This document shows, in pieces, positions 25,832 through 32,549 of a stretch of 32,549 nucleotides of DNA. The notes under the pieces were generated by a model that was not told the DNA's origin, ran no database searches, and saw only the letters and a list, made by a program, of their open reading frames with translations. Each line of letters opens with the position of its first letter. Position 1 is the first letter of the stretch. Both the position numbers and the translations under genes were made by a program. This DNA is from Burkholderiaceae bacterium (GTDB lineage: Bacteria > Pseudomonadota > Gammaproteobacteria > Burkholderiales > Burkholderiaceae): NCBI GenBank assembly GCA_947462685.1, contig CANHPL010000028.1:1-32549 (forward strand), written 5' to 3'.

Positions 25832-27073
25832 TTAGAGCCCCATATCTTGACGGTAATTGTGCCAAAAATTACGGATAGCACGTTCAGAGAGTTTGTGTGA
25901 GCCACCACTGGTAAGATCCTTACCGCCCATTTCAATAAATGATTCACCATGTTGACCATCAGCAATTGCACGATAGGTCATCTCGCACACAGCAGCATCT
26001 TCAACGGAGATCATACCTGCAGATCCGGCTAAATTAGCTTGCAATAAACGTGTCTTCGTCATTTCAGGAGAATCATCTTCAAAGCCAAAATAAGTCCATA
26101 CCAAATCTAATTGACCTTGACCCTTTGGAAGAAGTTGGCGGGTAGCCAAACTATTGGCAATTTGATGAAGTACAAAGGAAGGATAAAGAGATAGAATTTG
26201 CACGCTCACGCCATCACCGATTTCATCAGTCCATTTAAGGATGCTTGAATCTTCGAGACGGAGCTGATCATTAACAGAACGCAATTCCGTTTTGGTGGAA
26301 TCGTAATTTGCATCTTTTTTCTCCGTACCCGCCTTTGTATAAAAGTAAACATTGCGTCCAGTTTTGTCCAGTACCATTCCAGACTCTTGGGTTTGACGAG
26401 AAAGACCAAAGGTGCCATAAAACGTATGCAAAATGTTGGCATGGTATGAATCTCTCGGATTCTCGTGATAATTTTTCCAATTAGAATGGATGCGTTGCGT
26501 ATCGTAACCTAAAACTTTAAGAGGTCGATTAAGTAATCTTTTAATTCCATACCCTACATCCCCAAGCCATGATTCAAAATCCTCGGTATCCTCTTGAAAG
26601 GTTGCAAAGACTAACCCACAAAAACGAGCTACGCGAAGTTTTTGTAAACCATGATTTTTTTTATCGAAATCTTTTGGTAAACCACCCTGACCATTAAGAC
26701 CTTGACTAAAGGCGGCATTACTTAAATCACCATTAAGTTGATAGCTCCACGCGTGATATACGCAATATAGTCTTTTGGCTGAGCCGAAAGCTTCACGACA
26801 GACCATATTACCTCGATGAGCACAGCGATTAATGAGGGCATGAACCTCACCATCATCTGCGCGAGTCAGCACAACCGATGTCTCTCCAATATAGGTAGTT
26901 TTATAGTTACCGGGTTGAGGTACTTCTGCTTCAAGACCAACATAGTGCCATGATTTTCCTCGAAAGATGTTTTCTTGTTCACGCGCATAAATGTCAGGAT
27001 CGGTATAAATCCAATAGGGTGCTCGTGACACACCTTCTGCAGGCCATACTTTAGGATTTATCATAACTTTCAT
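25832..27073 (-). CDS. Rieske ring-hydroxylating dioxygenase alpha subunit
   Basis: This is the catalytic subunit, 413 residues. The Rieske [2Fe-2S] ligands are C84, H86, C104 and H107 (CAHRG and CVYHAW). The mononuclear iron site is D208-x2-H211-x4-H216 in NPRDSYHANILHTF, where D208 is the bridging aspartate that passes electrons between neighbouring subunits. A later VEDAAVCE segment probably supplies the third iron ligand. The enzyme should insert O2 into an aromatic or heteroaromatic ring. The sequence style resembles anthranilate and salicylate oxygenases, but I cannot name the substrate. No ferredoxin or reductase gene is present in the window. An in-frame ATG at 27064 is a possible alternative start. 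Confidence 0.95.
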   Translation of the reverse strand: MKVMINPKVWPAEGVSRAPYWIYTDPDIYAREQENIFRGKSWHYVGLEAEVPQPGNYKTTYIGETSVVLTRADDGEVHALINRCAHRGNMVCREAFGSAKRLYCVYHAWSYQLNGDLSNAAFSQGLNGQGGLPKDFDKKNHGLQKLRVARFCGLVFATFQEDTEDFESWLGDVGYGIKRLLNRPLKVLGYDTQRIHSNWKNYHENPRDSYHANILHTFYGTFGLSRQTQESGMVLDKTGRNVYFYTKAGTEKKDANYDSTKTELRSVNDQLRLEDSSILKWTDEIGDGVSVQILSLYPSFVLHQIANSLATRQLLPKGQGQLDLVWTYFGFEDDSPEMTKTRLLQANLAGSAGMISVEDAAVCEMTYRAIADGQHGESFIEMGGKDLTSGGSHKLSERAIRNFWHNYRQDMGL

Positions 27074-27174
27074 TTCTGTAATATATCTAATAGTTATTAT
27101 TGTTCATTTTGATGGAATTTTACAAAGTATAATTAATATTAGTTAGAAGAAGTCAGGCAAATCCTCGAGAGACA

Positions 27175-27209
27175 AGATCATCTGATTCCAAACCAAAATC
27201 TGATCATCT
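27175..27209. repeat. Imperfect inverted repeat after the SDR gene
   Basis: Two 13-base arms (27175-27187 and 27197-27209) form an inverted repeat with two mismatches and a 9-base spacer. They lie directly after the SDR stop codon. The arms also share a direct GATCATCT. It may act as a weak transcription stop before the Rieske genes, but no T run follows. Confidence 0.3.
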
Positions 27210-27211
27210 AT

Positions 27212-27955
27212 TTAGTGGATATGCAGACCGCCATTGACGTCTATAGATGCTCCAGTGATATATGTTGACAGCGGTGATGCCAAGAAAAGACAAGCACCAG
27301 CGACATCTTCTGGGCCTCCTAAGCGACCTAAAGGTACTTGCGATTTAAATTGTTCACAGGTTGCATCATCAAATATATGAAGATTGAGTGATGTCAAAAT
27401 CAATCCTGGATTAATCGCATTTACACGAATACCAGATGGCCCTAATTCTCTAGCCATCGCACGCATTAGACCTAAAATACCCCCCTTGGACGCCGCATAA
27501 TGCGCCCCCCCAAGTAATCCACCACCACGTTGCGCCGCAATTGAAGCCATACAAATAATAGCCCCTTCACGAGGCAAATAAGGGATACAAGCTTGCGACA
27601 TATGTAGTGTCCCTCGCAAATTGACATCAAGCACCGCATCATAATCCTTACGTGTGATTTGTGTAACGCGTTGAGCACCAACAACCCCTGCATTATTTAA
27701 TAACACATCTAATGAACCCCACGTTTTCTGAACTTGCTCGACGACATCTTTACATGCCTCTTCAGAGCGTACATCAGCTTGAATCCCAATGGCATTTTGG
27801 CCTAAAATGTTTGCAGCGGAAGTAACTGCGACTTGATCTAAATCCACTAGAGCTACTTTTGCACCATGAGAAATGAAAAGTTTGGCTGCAGCAAACCCAA
27901 TACCTAATTCATTTCCAGCGCCTGTAATAATGACTACTTTATCCTTCAATAACAT
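27212..27955 (-). CDS. Short-chain dehydrogenase/reductase
   Basis: This is a classical SDR of 247 residues, NAD(P)-dependent. TGAGNELGIG (11-20) binds the cofactor; D38/D40 after VALVDLDQ suggests NAD preference. NNAG is at 87-90. The catalytic triad is S138, Y153 and K157 (YAASK). The C-terminal ASPLSTYITGASIDVNGG is typical. A strong AGGAGAG site precedes the ATG. Its place just before the Rieske oxygenase genes fits a cis-dihydrodiol dehydrogenase or another alcohol dehydrogenase acting on the oxygenase product, but 3-oxoacyl-ACP-reductase-like SDRs look the same. The specific reaction is inferred from position only. Confidence 0.92.
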   Translation of the reverse strand: MLLKDKVVIITGAGNELGIGFAAAKLFISHGAKVALVDLDQVAVTSAANILGQNAIGIQADVRSEEACKDVVEQVQKTWGSLDVLLNNAGVVGAQRVTQITRKDYDAVLDVNLRGTLHMSQACIPYLPREGAIICMASIAAQRGGGLLGGAHYAASKGGILGLMRAMARELGPSGIRVNAINPGLILTSLNLHIFDDATCEQFKSQVPLGRLGGPEDVAGACLFLASPLSTYITGASIDVNGGLHIH

Positions 27956-28013
27956 ATCGCCACTCTCCTAAAAATATTTTAATATTTAATCCATTTTTTG
28001 CAAAAATCTCGTA

Positions 28014-29093
28014 TTAGATTGGCGGAAGTATTTTTTCTAAACGATATCTTGCAAGACTAGTAATTAAGTCTTCTTGAGTATCAATAAATTGCTCGAATCC
28101 AAAGCTGCGAGCTTTTAACATTGAGGACATATCATCCCATTCGCCCCGAAAGAAAAAATCAGCCCACTTCCAACTTACGATTCGATCGATCTTAATCGGA
28201 ATTAATCCATTTTCTAAAACAATACGATCCCAAGTTGATGCTTTTTCAAGCATGTAATCGGATAATTTCGTATTTACAACCTTACCGCAGCTCATCCCAA
28301 AAGCATTGGCTAACATAGGCCATACATTACACCATCGAAAATAATCGCCATTGTGAATATTAAAATCATGATTTGCACAATGAGGCGAAATAGACGCCCA
28401 TAACATGGAATCGTTGACGAGTGACACGTCTGAAACCATCGTTAAAGACTCATAAGCGGCTAATGTTCCTGGAAAATCTAATGGCTTTCCCTCTGCACGC
28501 TGAACCGCGGCATAAGCGCCAATTGCAGCCATCATATTATTAGGATTACCGACATTGAAACCATTAATAAAATGCGGCCTAATTGTTGAAAAGCTCCATT
28601 TTTGATTTTTTTGAGCACCAGTTAACCAATCATATTGATCGTAATAAAAATTTGGGCCCTCATGCCTTGAATCACTTTCTCTTGCAGGTGTTCGATAGGG
28701 TCCAAGATGACTTCCATACCATTTTGTTCCATGAACTAAACAAATGTGTTTAAGATTTTTTAATGGATGTAATAACGGCGTTATAGCATTTTGAAGCATC
28801 GTCAAATTCGGTACAACCTGATCTTCTTGGTTACCTCTCACATCCAAAGCACTAAAATACACGTAATCAACAGAGCCAATACTGTTAATTACTTGATTGC
28901 TTGAACTCTCATCAAGTAAATCCGTAACGACTCCAATAACATTTGCGGTTTGAGTAATTGGCCTTCTAGCAAGACCGTATAATTGCCATTTAGTTTTTTT
29001 GCGAAGGTGTTCTAGCATATTGCTTCCGACTATGCCATTAGCTCCAACAACAAGCGCTACGCGAGACTCATCATCGAGTTCATTTTTGATCAT
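28014..29093 (-). CDS. PRISE-type NAD(P)-dependent reductase (progesterone 5-beta-reductase/iridoid synthase-like SDR)
   Basis: This is an atypical extended SDR of 359 residues. It has the nucleotide motif GANGIVGSN (17-25), VHGTKWYGSHLGP around the candidate catalytic lysine K124, and NFYYDQYDWL with Y150/Y151 as the candidate catalytic tyrosine. These match the PRISE family, which reduces activated C=C bonds of enones. Plant homologues act on steroids and iridoids; bacterial ones mostly lack assigned roles. It sits between a Bug receptor (68 bases upstream) and an SDR dehydrogenase (58 bases downstream). It may reduce an unsaturated ketone or ester formed after ring hydroxylation. Substrate unknown. 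A sugar epimerase is less likely because the YxxxK motif of that group is missing. Confidence 0.8.
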   Translation of the reverse strand: MIKNELDDESRVALVVGANGIVGSNMLEHLRKKTKWQLYGLARRPITQTANVIGVVTDLLDESSSNQVINSIGSVDYVYFSALDVRGNQEDQVVPNLTMLQNAITPLLHPLKNLKHICLVHGTKWYGSHLGPYRTPARESDSRHEGPNFYYDQYDWLTGAQKNQKWSFSTIRPHFINGFNVGNPNNMMAAIGAYAAVQRAEGKPLDFPGTLAAYESLTMVSDVSLVNDSMLWASISPHCANHDFNIHNGDYFRWCNVWPMLANAFGMSCGKVVNTKLSDYMLEKASTWDRIVLENGLIPIKIDRIVSWKWADFFFRGEWDDMSSMLKARSFGFEQFIDTQEDLITSLARYRLEKILPPI

Positions 29094-29161
29094 TTCGAGA
29101 AATTACCTTTTTGAAACGTCACCCTTATCCTATTAATTTCTTAAAGGTGACGCATATTGCA

Positions 29162-30136
29162 TTAGTCTAGTTGGATCCCGGCTTCTTTAATAACACGGCC
29201 TAATCTTACTGATTCAGATTTAACATAAGTATCCATCTCTAAAGATGTACTTTGTAAAGGCTCAATTCCAACCTCAACCAAAGTTTTTCTAGTTTCAGGA
29301 TCATTGACAGCATATATATAAGCTTCACGGATTTTGTCAATAATCGGTGTTGGAGTTCCTTTAGGAGCCGCTAATGCTATCCAAAACCAGGCTTCATAGC
29401 CTGGGTATATTGATGCTAGGGTTGGGATGCCAGGAAGTATTGGGGTTGGCTGTGTTGATGTGACTGCAAGTGCGCGAAGCTTACCCCCTGAAATTTGCGC
29501 CTTTGCTGGAGCATAATCCATAAACATCATACCAATGTTACCCGCAAGAAGATCTGGCAAAGCAGGTCCTGAACCCTTATAAGGAACATGAATTAAGTTA
29601 ACACTTGCACCCCTGACGAACATTTCAGCCGCAAGGTGAGAAGGTCCGCCATTGCCAGCACTTCCATAGTTGACAGTTCCAGTTGGAGCCTTCTGAATTG
29701 ATGAAATAAATTCCTTAAGTGAAGTTTGCGGATGTACCTTGGGGTTAACTAAGAGGAGATAAGGGGAACGACCTGCCAGGGTTATTGGCGTCAAATCACG
29801 TGGGTCATAACTTAGTCGTTGGTATAAATGGGTATTAGTTGAAAAAGTAGAAACGTCGCCTAACAAAATACGATATCCATCAGGCTTTGCGCGGGTAACA
29901 TCAGATGCTGCTATAGCAGTACCACCACCAGCCTTATTCTCCACAATAATAGTTTGCCCTAATTTCTCACCCATTTTGGGCGCAATAGTTCTGGCAAATA
30001 TATCAGCACCGCCTCCAGGGCCATACGGTACAACTATAGTGAGTGGGCTTTGGGGGAAGTTCGTCTGAGAATAAGTCGGTGCTACCAAGCCAATTGAGAG
30101 GAATGCTAATGTTAAAAGTTTGTAATGTACTTTCAT
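29162..30136 (-). CDS. Bug-family periplasmic solute receptor 3
   Basis: This is a tripartite tricarboxylate-type receptor of 324 residues with a Sec signal peptide ending near PTYSQ-TNFP. Family marks are TIVVPYGPGGGADIFAR, ENKAGGGTAIAASDVTRA and HVPYKGSGPALPDLLAGN. A strong AAAAGGAGA site lies before the ATG. It is the first gene of the long minus-strand run, so it is the one closest to the presumed promoter and probably strongly expressed. A palindrome lies 31-46 bases upstream. The ligand may be the primary substrate of the island. No membrane transport subunits are encoded in this window. Confidence 0.95.
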   Translation of the reverse strand: MKVHYKLLTLAFLSIGLVAPTYSQTNFPQSPLTIVVPYGPGGGADIFARTIAPKMGEKLGQTIIVENKAGGGTAIAASDVTRAKPDGYRILLGDVSTFSTNTHLYQRLSYDPRDLTPITLAGRSPYLLLVNPKVHPQTSLKEFISSIQKAPTGTVNYGSAGNGGPSHLAAEMFVRGASVNLIHVPYKGSGPALPDLLAGNIGMMFMDYAPAKAQISGGKLRALAVTSTQPTPILPGIPTLASIYPGYEAWFWIALAAPKGTPTPIIDKIREAYIYAVNDPETRKTLVEVGIEPLQSTSLEMDTYVKSESVRLGRVIKEAGIQLD

Positions 30137-30166
30137 GGTGTGTCTCCTTTTTAAGGTTATTGTTAA

Positions 30167-30182
30167 ATCTAGTTTACTAGAT
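30167..30182. promoter_or_regulatory. Palindromic candidate operator before the first island gene
   Basis: ATCTAG, four bases, CTAGAT is a perfect inverted repeat 31-46 bases before the ATG of the third Bug receptor. It lies just downstream of the likely transcription start, a common position for a repressor site. Which regulator would bind it is unknown. Confidence 0.4.
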
Positions 30183-30200
30183 GTCTAATCTTAGTATGAC

Positions 30201-30227
30201 ATTGTATTTTTAGGGGTGTTCTTGCAA
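30201..30227 (-). promoter_or_regulatory. Candidate sigma-70-type promoter for the minus-strand island
   Basis: On the minus strand TTGCAA (30227-30222) and TACAAT (30206-30201) are separated by 15 bases, slightly short of optimal. The pair lies about 65-90 bases before the first gene. Transcription would start near 30194 and run through the palindrome at 30167-30182. It is an eye-based call without experimental support. Confidence 0.3.
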
Positions 30228-30525
30228 GTTATTTAAACATATCAACTGCACAATTGTCATTGAATTAATGCCATTAAATGCCTAAAAAGTAATTTACGTC
30301 TAACTTAAACAAAAAAGTGCTTCGAAATAGAAAATCAATTGGGATCCATGTTTTTAATGGCGCATTCTTTAACATTCTCCGCGTCAAAAAAGTTCCTTAA
30401 GGGATTGTGTTTAAATCTTATTTCTTATCACAAGGCGCCGAATGAATTCTGAGTAAAACTATCGTAATTCTCTTCAACTTATACTAGAATGAATCTTTAC
30501 TACCTAATTAAATTCACAATACTCC

Positions 30526-30909
30526 ATGCAAATTAACCTCCCAAATATACATGCAGAAGTTCAAGCTCTTTTTGATCAATACGAGGATGCTTTAATCCAC
30601 AACAAGATTGATATTTTAGATAATTCTTTTTGGAATAACCCGTTAGTAATCCGCTATGGTATGAATGAAAACTTATATGGCTTTGATGAAATCGCAGCAT
30701 TTCGAGCGGCGAGACCATCAAAGGGTTTGTTAAGAAATATTAGTAGAACTGTCATCACTACTTTTGGGAAAGATCTAGCAACAGCTAATACCTTATTTGA
30801 AAGAGATACTGTTCCAGGAAAAATGGGGCGTCAATCTCAAACTTGGGTAAGAACACCTGAAGGTTGGAGAATTGTTTCCGCACATGTTAGTTTGATAGAT
30901 AAAGTATAA
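30526..30909 (+). CDS. AtzH-like protein (DUF3225/HpxZ type)
   Basis: This is a 127-residue SnoaL/NTF2-fold protein. The sequence shows the family's core almost in full: FWNNPLVIRYGMNENLYGFD, IAAFRAARPSKGL, TVITTFGKDLATA, GRQSQTWVRTPEGWRIVSAH. Relatives are AtzH, which acts on 1,3-dicarboxyurea in cyanuric acid breakdown, and HpxZ from oxalurate/purine-ring catabolism. It starts at an ATG after a long AT-rich leader; no strong ribosome-binding site is visible. The VOC gene follows after 13 bases, so they form a pair. With an AtzD-family hydrolase just beyond, it probably handles a carboxylated amide or urea-like product of ring opening. This role is inferred from family and neighbourhood. Confidence 0.88.
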   Translation: MQINLPNIHAEVQALFDQYEDALIHNKIDILDNSFWNNPLVIRYGMNENLYGFDEIAAFRAARPSKGLLRNISRTVITTFGKDLATANTLFERDTVPGKMGRQSQTWVRTPEGWRIVSAHVSLIDKV

Positions 30910-30922
30910 ATAAAAGGAATTT

Positions 30923-31402
30923 ATGATTACGAACGGCCTGTTTCACATCGCGGTTAAAACAAACAATCTAGAGGCAACTAAAGAGTTTTATATTAAGGTG
31001 CTGGGTTTAATTGATATTTATCGTCCTGACTTTGGTTTTCCTGGCGCATGGCTTGCAGCTCCGATTCCAGGTGGGCAAGCGATATTGCATTGTTATGCCG
31101 GTGGACCGGCCTTAGGCGCTGATGGTAAAACTGAATTAGGCACGGCCGCAATTGACCATATTTCGTTTTCTTGCTCTGGTTACCATGAGTACCGTCAAAA
31201 ATTTATCGAAATGAAATTACCTTATCGTGAATTTTTAGTACCCAACACGACTATTTGGCAGCTGTTTATCTATGATCCAAGTGGTGTCCAACTCGAATTA
31301 ACCTTTGAAGGAAAAATTGAGAAGGGACCACTTCCTGATATGTCAGATGGAAAGCGCTATATTGCTGGTACGAGTTTCTTTGACCCTAAGGTCTATCAAT
31401 AA
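30923..31402 (+). CDS. VOC-superfamily protein (glyoxalase/extradiol-dioxygenase fold)
   Basis: This is a 159-residue vicinal-oxygen-chelate protein. The first module begins LFHIAVKTNNLEATKEFYIK with candidate ligand H8. The second has AIDHISFSCSG with H79 and ends FIYDPSGVQLELTFEG with E125. These give an H-H-E-type metal site as in glyoxalase I, extradiol dioxygenases and some isomerases or epimerases. AAAGGAA precedes the ATG. It is downstream of the AtzH-like gene and converges with the AtzD-family gene, with only 10 bases between the two stop codons. It could cleave or isomerise a ring-derived intermediate; lactoylglutathione lyase activity is only one possibility. The reaction is unknown. 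Confidence 0.88.
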   Translation: MITNGLFHIAVKTNNLEATKEFYIKVLGLIDIYRPDFGFPGAWLAAPIPGGQAILHCYAGGPALGADGKTELGTAAIDHISFSCSGYHEYRQKFIEMKLPYREFLVPNTTIWQLFIYDPSGVQLELTFEGKIEKGPLPDMSDGKRYIAGTSFFDPKVYQ

Positions 31403-31412
31403 AGAAACTGTT

Positions 31413-32507
31413 TTAATTACCTAAGTCAACAATCGCAATAACAGGGCCACCACCTCGTGGTCCTTGGTGCATGGCATCAACAGATACAAAGACTGCAGGA
31501 TCACCTATCGCTGCTGCAGCAACTCCGCCAACCGCGGCTTTTGAATGTCGATGATGGTGAACGTCAGAGTCATCTAACATGATCTGCCTGCGACCACGAA
31601 GCTTACCTGTTTGATCTGCTTCACATTTAATAAAGCAATTAACAAGTTTGCCGTTTAGGTCACTTGCTCTAGGACGGTCAGGTAAAACTAAGCCCGCGGA
31701 TCGAATGGCATCATAAATACCATCGATATCAATGGCGTCACTCATAATGCCGTGACCAATACGAAAACGTCCCCCTGCTCCTGATTTATTTCCAAGTAAA
31801 ACTATTTGAGCAAAATCTAATTCAACACCAGAAGAGCATGATGCTACTGAAGAGAACAAGGCATGATTCTCACAAATATCTTCTTCAGTCGGCATTGGAA
31901 TTTCACCAAGCGCAACAGCAATTCCAAGGGCTGTGGTGCCATTGGAAACACCCATGGAGTCGTGTACTTCACAGGCAAGGGTCTTTCCCCGAGACTTCGC
32001 ATCAAGGACTGATTCAATGGTTAGTAACGGTGTTTTAGTTTGTACATAGTGAACATCTTTAGGGTCATCAATACCGGCTTGCTTCATCGCTAAAAGAACC
32101 CCTTGCCTAACTTTATCGACCATCGATAGACGTCCAATGTCTTCTGGATAAATACGTGGGCTTAGGGCGGTCCCAATGACTAACCGACTTTCTTTTGAAG
32201 GTGATGTATCTTTGACTTGGGCAAAAATAGTGGCATGTGGTGTTATGACCCCATCACAACCGCCAGACCAAACCATGGGAATTTCCCGAATTTGCTCAGC
32301 AGTTCGACTGCCATGTTTTAATAAAACTTCTCGAAAAGCGTGATCAGATAAGATTCTTGTGAAATCATTTACACCGCCATTCCCTTCAGTTTTTCCAATG
32401 ACTGCAATGATGTCATCAGCCTTGAATCTTCCAGACTCAATATGATGCAAAAGCCCTGAGGCGTCCGAAACACTTTTAATTTCAACTTTAACGACATCAA
32501 TTGACAT
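31413..32507 (-). CDS. Ring-opening amidohydrolase, cyanuric acid hydrolase/barbiturase family
   Basis: This is a 364-residue enzyme of the AtzD/TrzD-barbiturase family, which opens cyclic imides by hydrolysis. The three-fold repeat of the family is clear, with three Lys/Ser candidates: K39 (IGKTEGNGG) with S81 (WSGGCDG), K158 (QTKTPLLT) with S225/S226 ([10 protein letters not shown]), and K294 (FIKCE) with S342 ([12 protein letters not shown]). GNKSGAGG and the C-terminal QGPRGGGPV loop, which includes the metal-binding region of the family, are present. Length and motifs are normal, so it should be active. AGGA lies six bases before the ATG. The family includes cyanuric acid hydrolases, barbiturases and many members without a known substrate; I cannot separate these by eye. 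It converges on the VOC gene. Confidence 0.95.
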   Translation of the reverse strand: MSIDVVKVEIKSVSDASGLLHHIESGRFKADDIIAVIGKTEGNGGVNDFTRILSDHAFREVLLKHGSRTAEQIREIPMVWSGGCDGVITPHATIFAQVKDTSPSKESRLVIGTALSPRIYPEDIGRLSMVDKVRQGVLLAMKQAGIDDPKDVHYVQTKTPLLTIESVLDAKSRGKTLACEVHDSMGVSNGTTALGIAVALGEIPMPTEEDICENHALFSSVASCSSGVELDFAQIVLLGNKSGAGGRFRIGHGIMSDAIDIDGIYDAIRSAGLVLPDRPRASDLNGKLVNCFIKCEADQTGKLRGRRQIMLDDSDVHHHRHSKAAVGGVAAAAIGDPAVFVSVDAMHQGPRGGGPVIAIVDLGN

Positions 32508-32525
32508 GGTAGGTCCTAGTTAAGT

Positions 32526-32549
32526 TTATTTTGCTTGATTCACTGCTTG
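32526..32549 (-). CDS. Possible 3' end of a further gene (edge of window)
   Basis: The last 24 bases read on the minus strand as QAVNQAK followed by TAA, 18 bases before the AtzD-family start. This could be the C-terminus of an upstream gene in the same operon. It is too short to identify. Confidence 0.25.
   Translation of the reverse strand, partial: QAVNQAK

Larger units (their letters stand above)
30137..30525. other. Divergent promoter region between the island and the AtzH-like gene
   Basis: About 390 AT-rich bases with no convincing gene on either strand. It must drive the minus-strand island and the plus-strand AtzH-like/VOC pair. It contains the palindrome and the -35/-10-like pair listed separately, plus an AAACTAT half-site near 30456 and a TATACT box at 30480 that could serve the plus-strand genes. 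No tRNA or terminator was seen. Confidence 0.45.

Noticed and set aside
26206..26480. Minus-strand frames overlapping the Rieske alpha gene
   Set aside because: They are out of frame with the well-supported Rieske subunit and show no motifs.
31403..31412. Bidirectional terminator between the convergent VOC and amidohydrolase genes
   Set aside because: Only 10 bases separate the two stop codons and no hairpin with a T run is visible there.

Overview
The window looks like chromosome of a low-GC betaproteobacterium of the Burkholderiales, most like Polynucleobacter or a close relative. This is inferred from three things: an AT-rich base composition judged by eye, three periplasmic receptors of the Bug (tripartite tricarboxylate) type that are expanded in Burkholderiales, and a two-partner secretion locus of FhaB/FhaC type. 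No rRNA, tRNA, CRISPR array, insertion sequence or integrase was found.

Left part (1-5845, minus strand): a two-partner secretion operon. The outer-membrane transporter gene (tpsB) is followed after about 58 bases by a very large exoprotein gene (tpsA). Its frame is open from a TTG start at 3969 to the window edge, so at least 1323 codons are present and the 3' end is missing. Next come a DsbA/FrnE-like thioredoxin-fold gene (6229-6834) and a small stress-type module: a CsbD-like gene of 58 codons and a BON-domain gene on the minus strand, with a Lmo0937-type 46-residue membrane protein divergent on the plus strand. The csbD-like gene ends in a clear intrinsic terminator.

Main part (8479-30136, all minus strand): a catabolic island of 18 co-oriented genes, in order of transcription. 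The first block has a Bug receptor, a PRISE-type reductase, an SDR dehydrogenase, the alpha and beta subunits of a Rieske oxygenase, and a second Bug receptor. A LysR regulator with a likely binding site in front of it follows. The second block has a quinone-oxidoreductase-like dehydrogenase, an acyl-CoA ligase, a hotdog thioesterase, a split ThDP decarboxylase (alpha and beta), an aldehyde dehydrogenase, HyuA and HyuB, a RidA-like protein, a third Bug receptor, and a three-subunit molybdenum hydroxylase (large, medium, small). Many junctions overlap by ATGA or abut exactly, which supports co-transcription.

Right part (30137-32549): a divergent promoter region, then plus-strand genes for an AtzH-like protein (DUF3225) and a VOC-fold protein. 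Convergent to them is a ring-opening amidohydrolase of the cyanuric acid hydrolase/barbiturase family.

Taken together, the island reads as a pathway for an N-heterocyclic and/or aromatic compound. Uptake would go through the Bug receptors. Ring hydroxylation would use the molybdenum hydroxylase and Rieske oxygenase. Ring opening or amide cleavage would use the AtzD-family enzyme, HyuAB and the AtzH-like protein. Later steps would be 2-oxo-acid decarboxylation, aldehyde oxidation and CoA activation. The substrate cannot be read from the sequence. The combination of an AtzD-family hydrolase, an AtzH-like protein, a Mo-hydroxylase and HyuAB is the best candidate here for an undescribed pathway.
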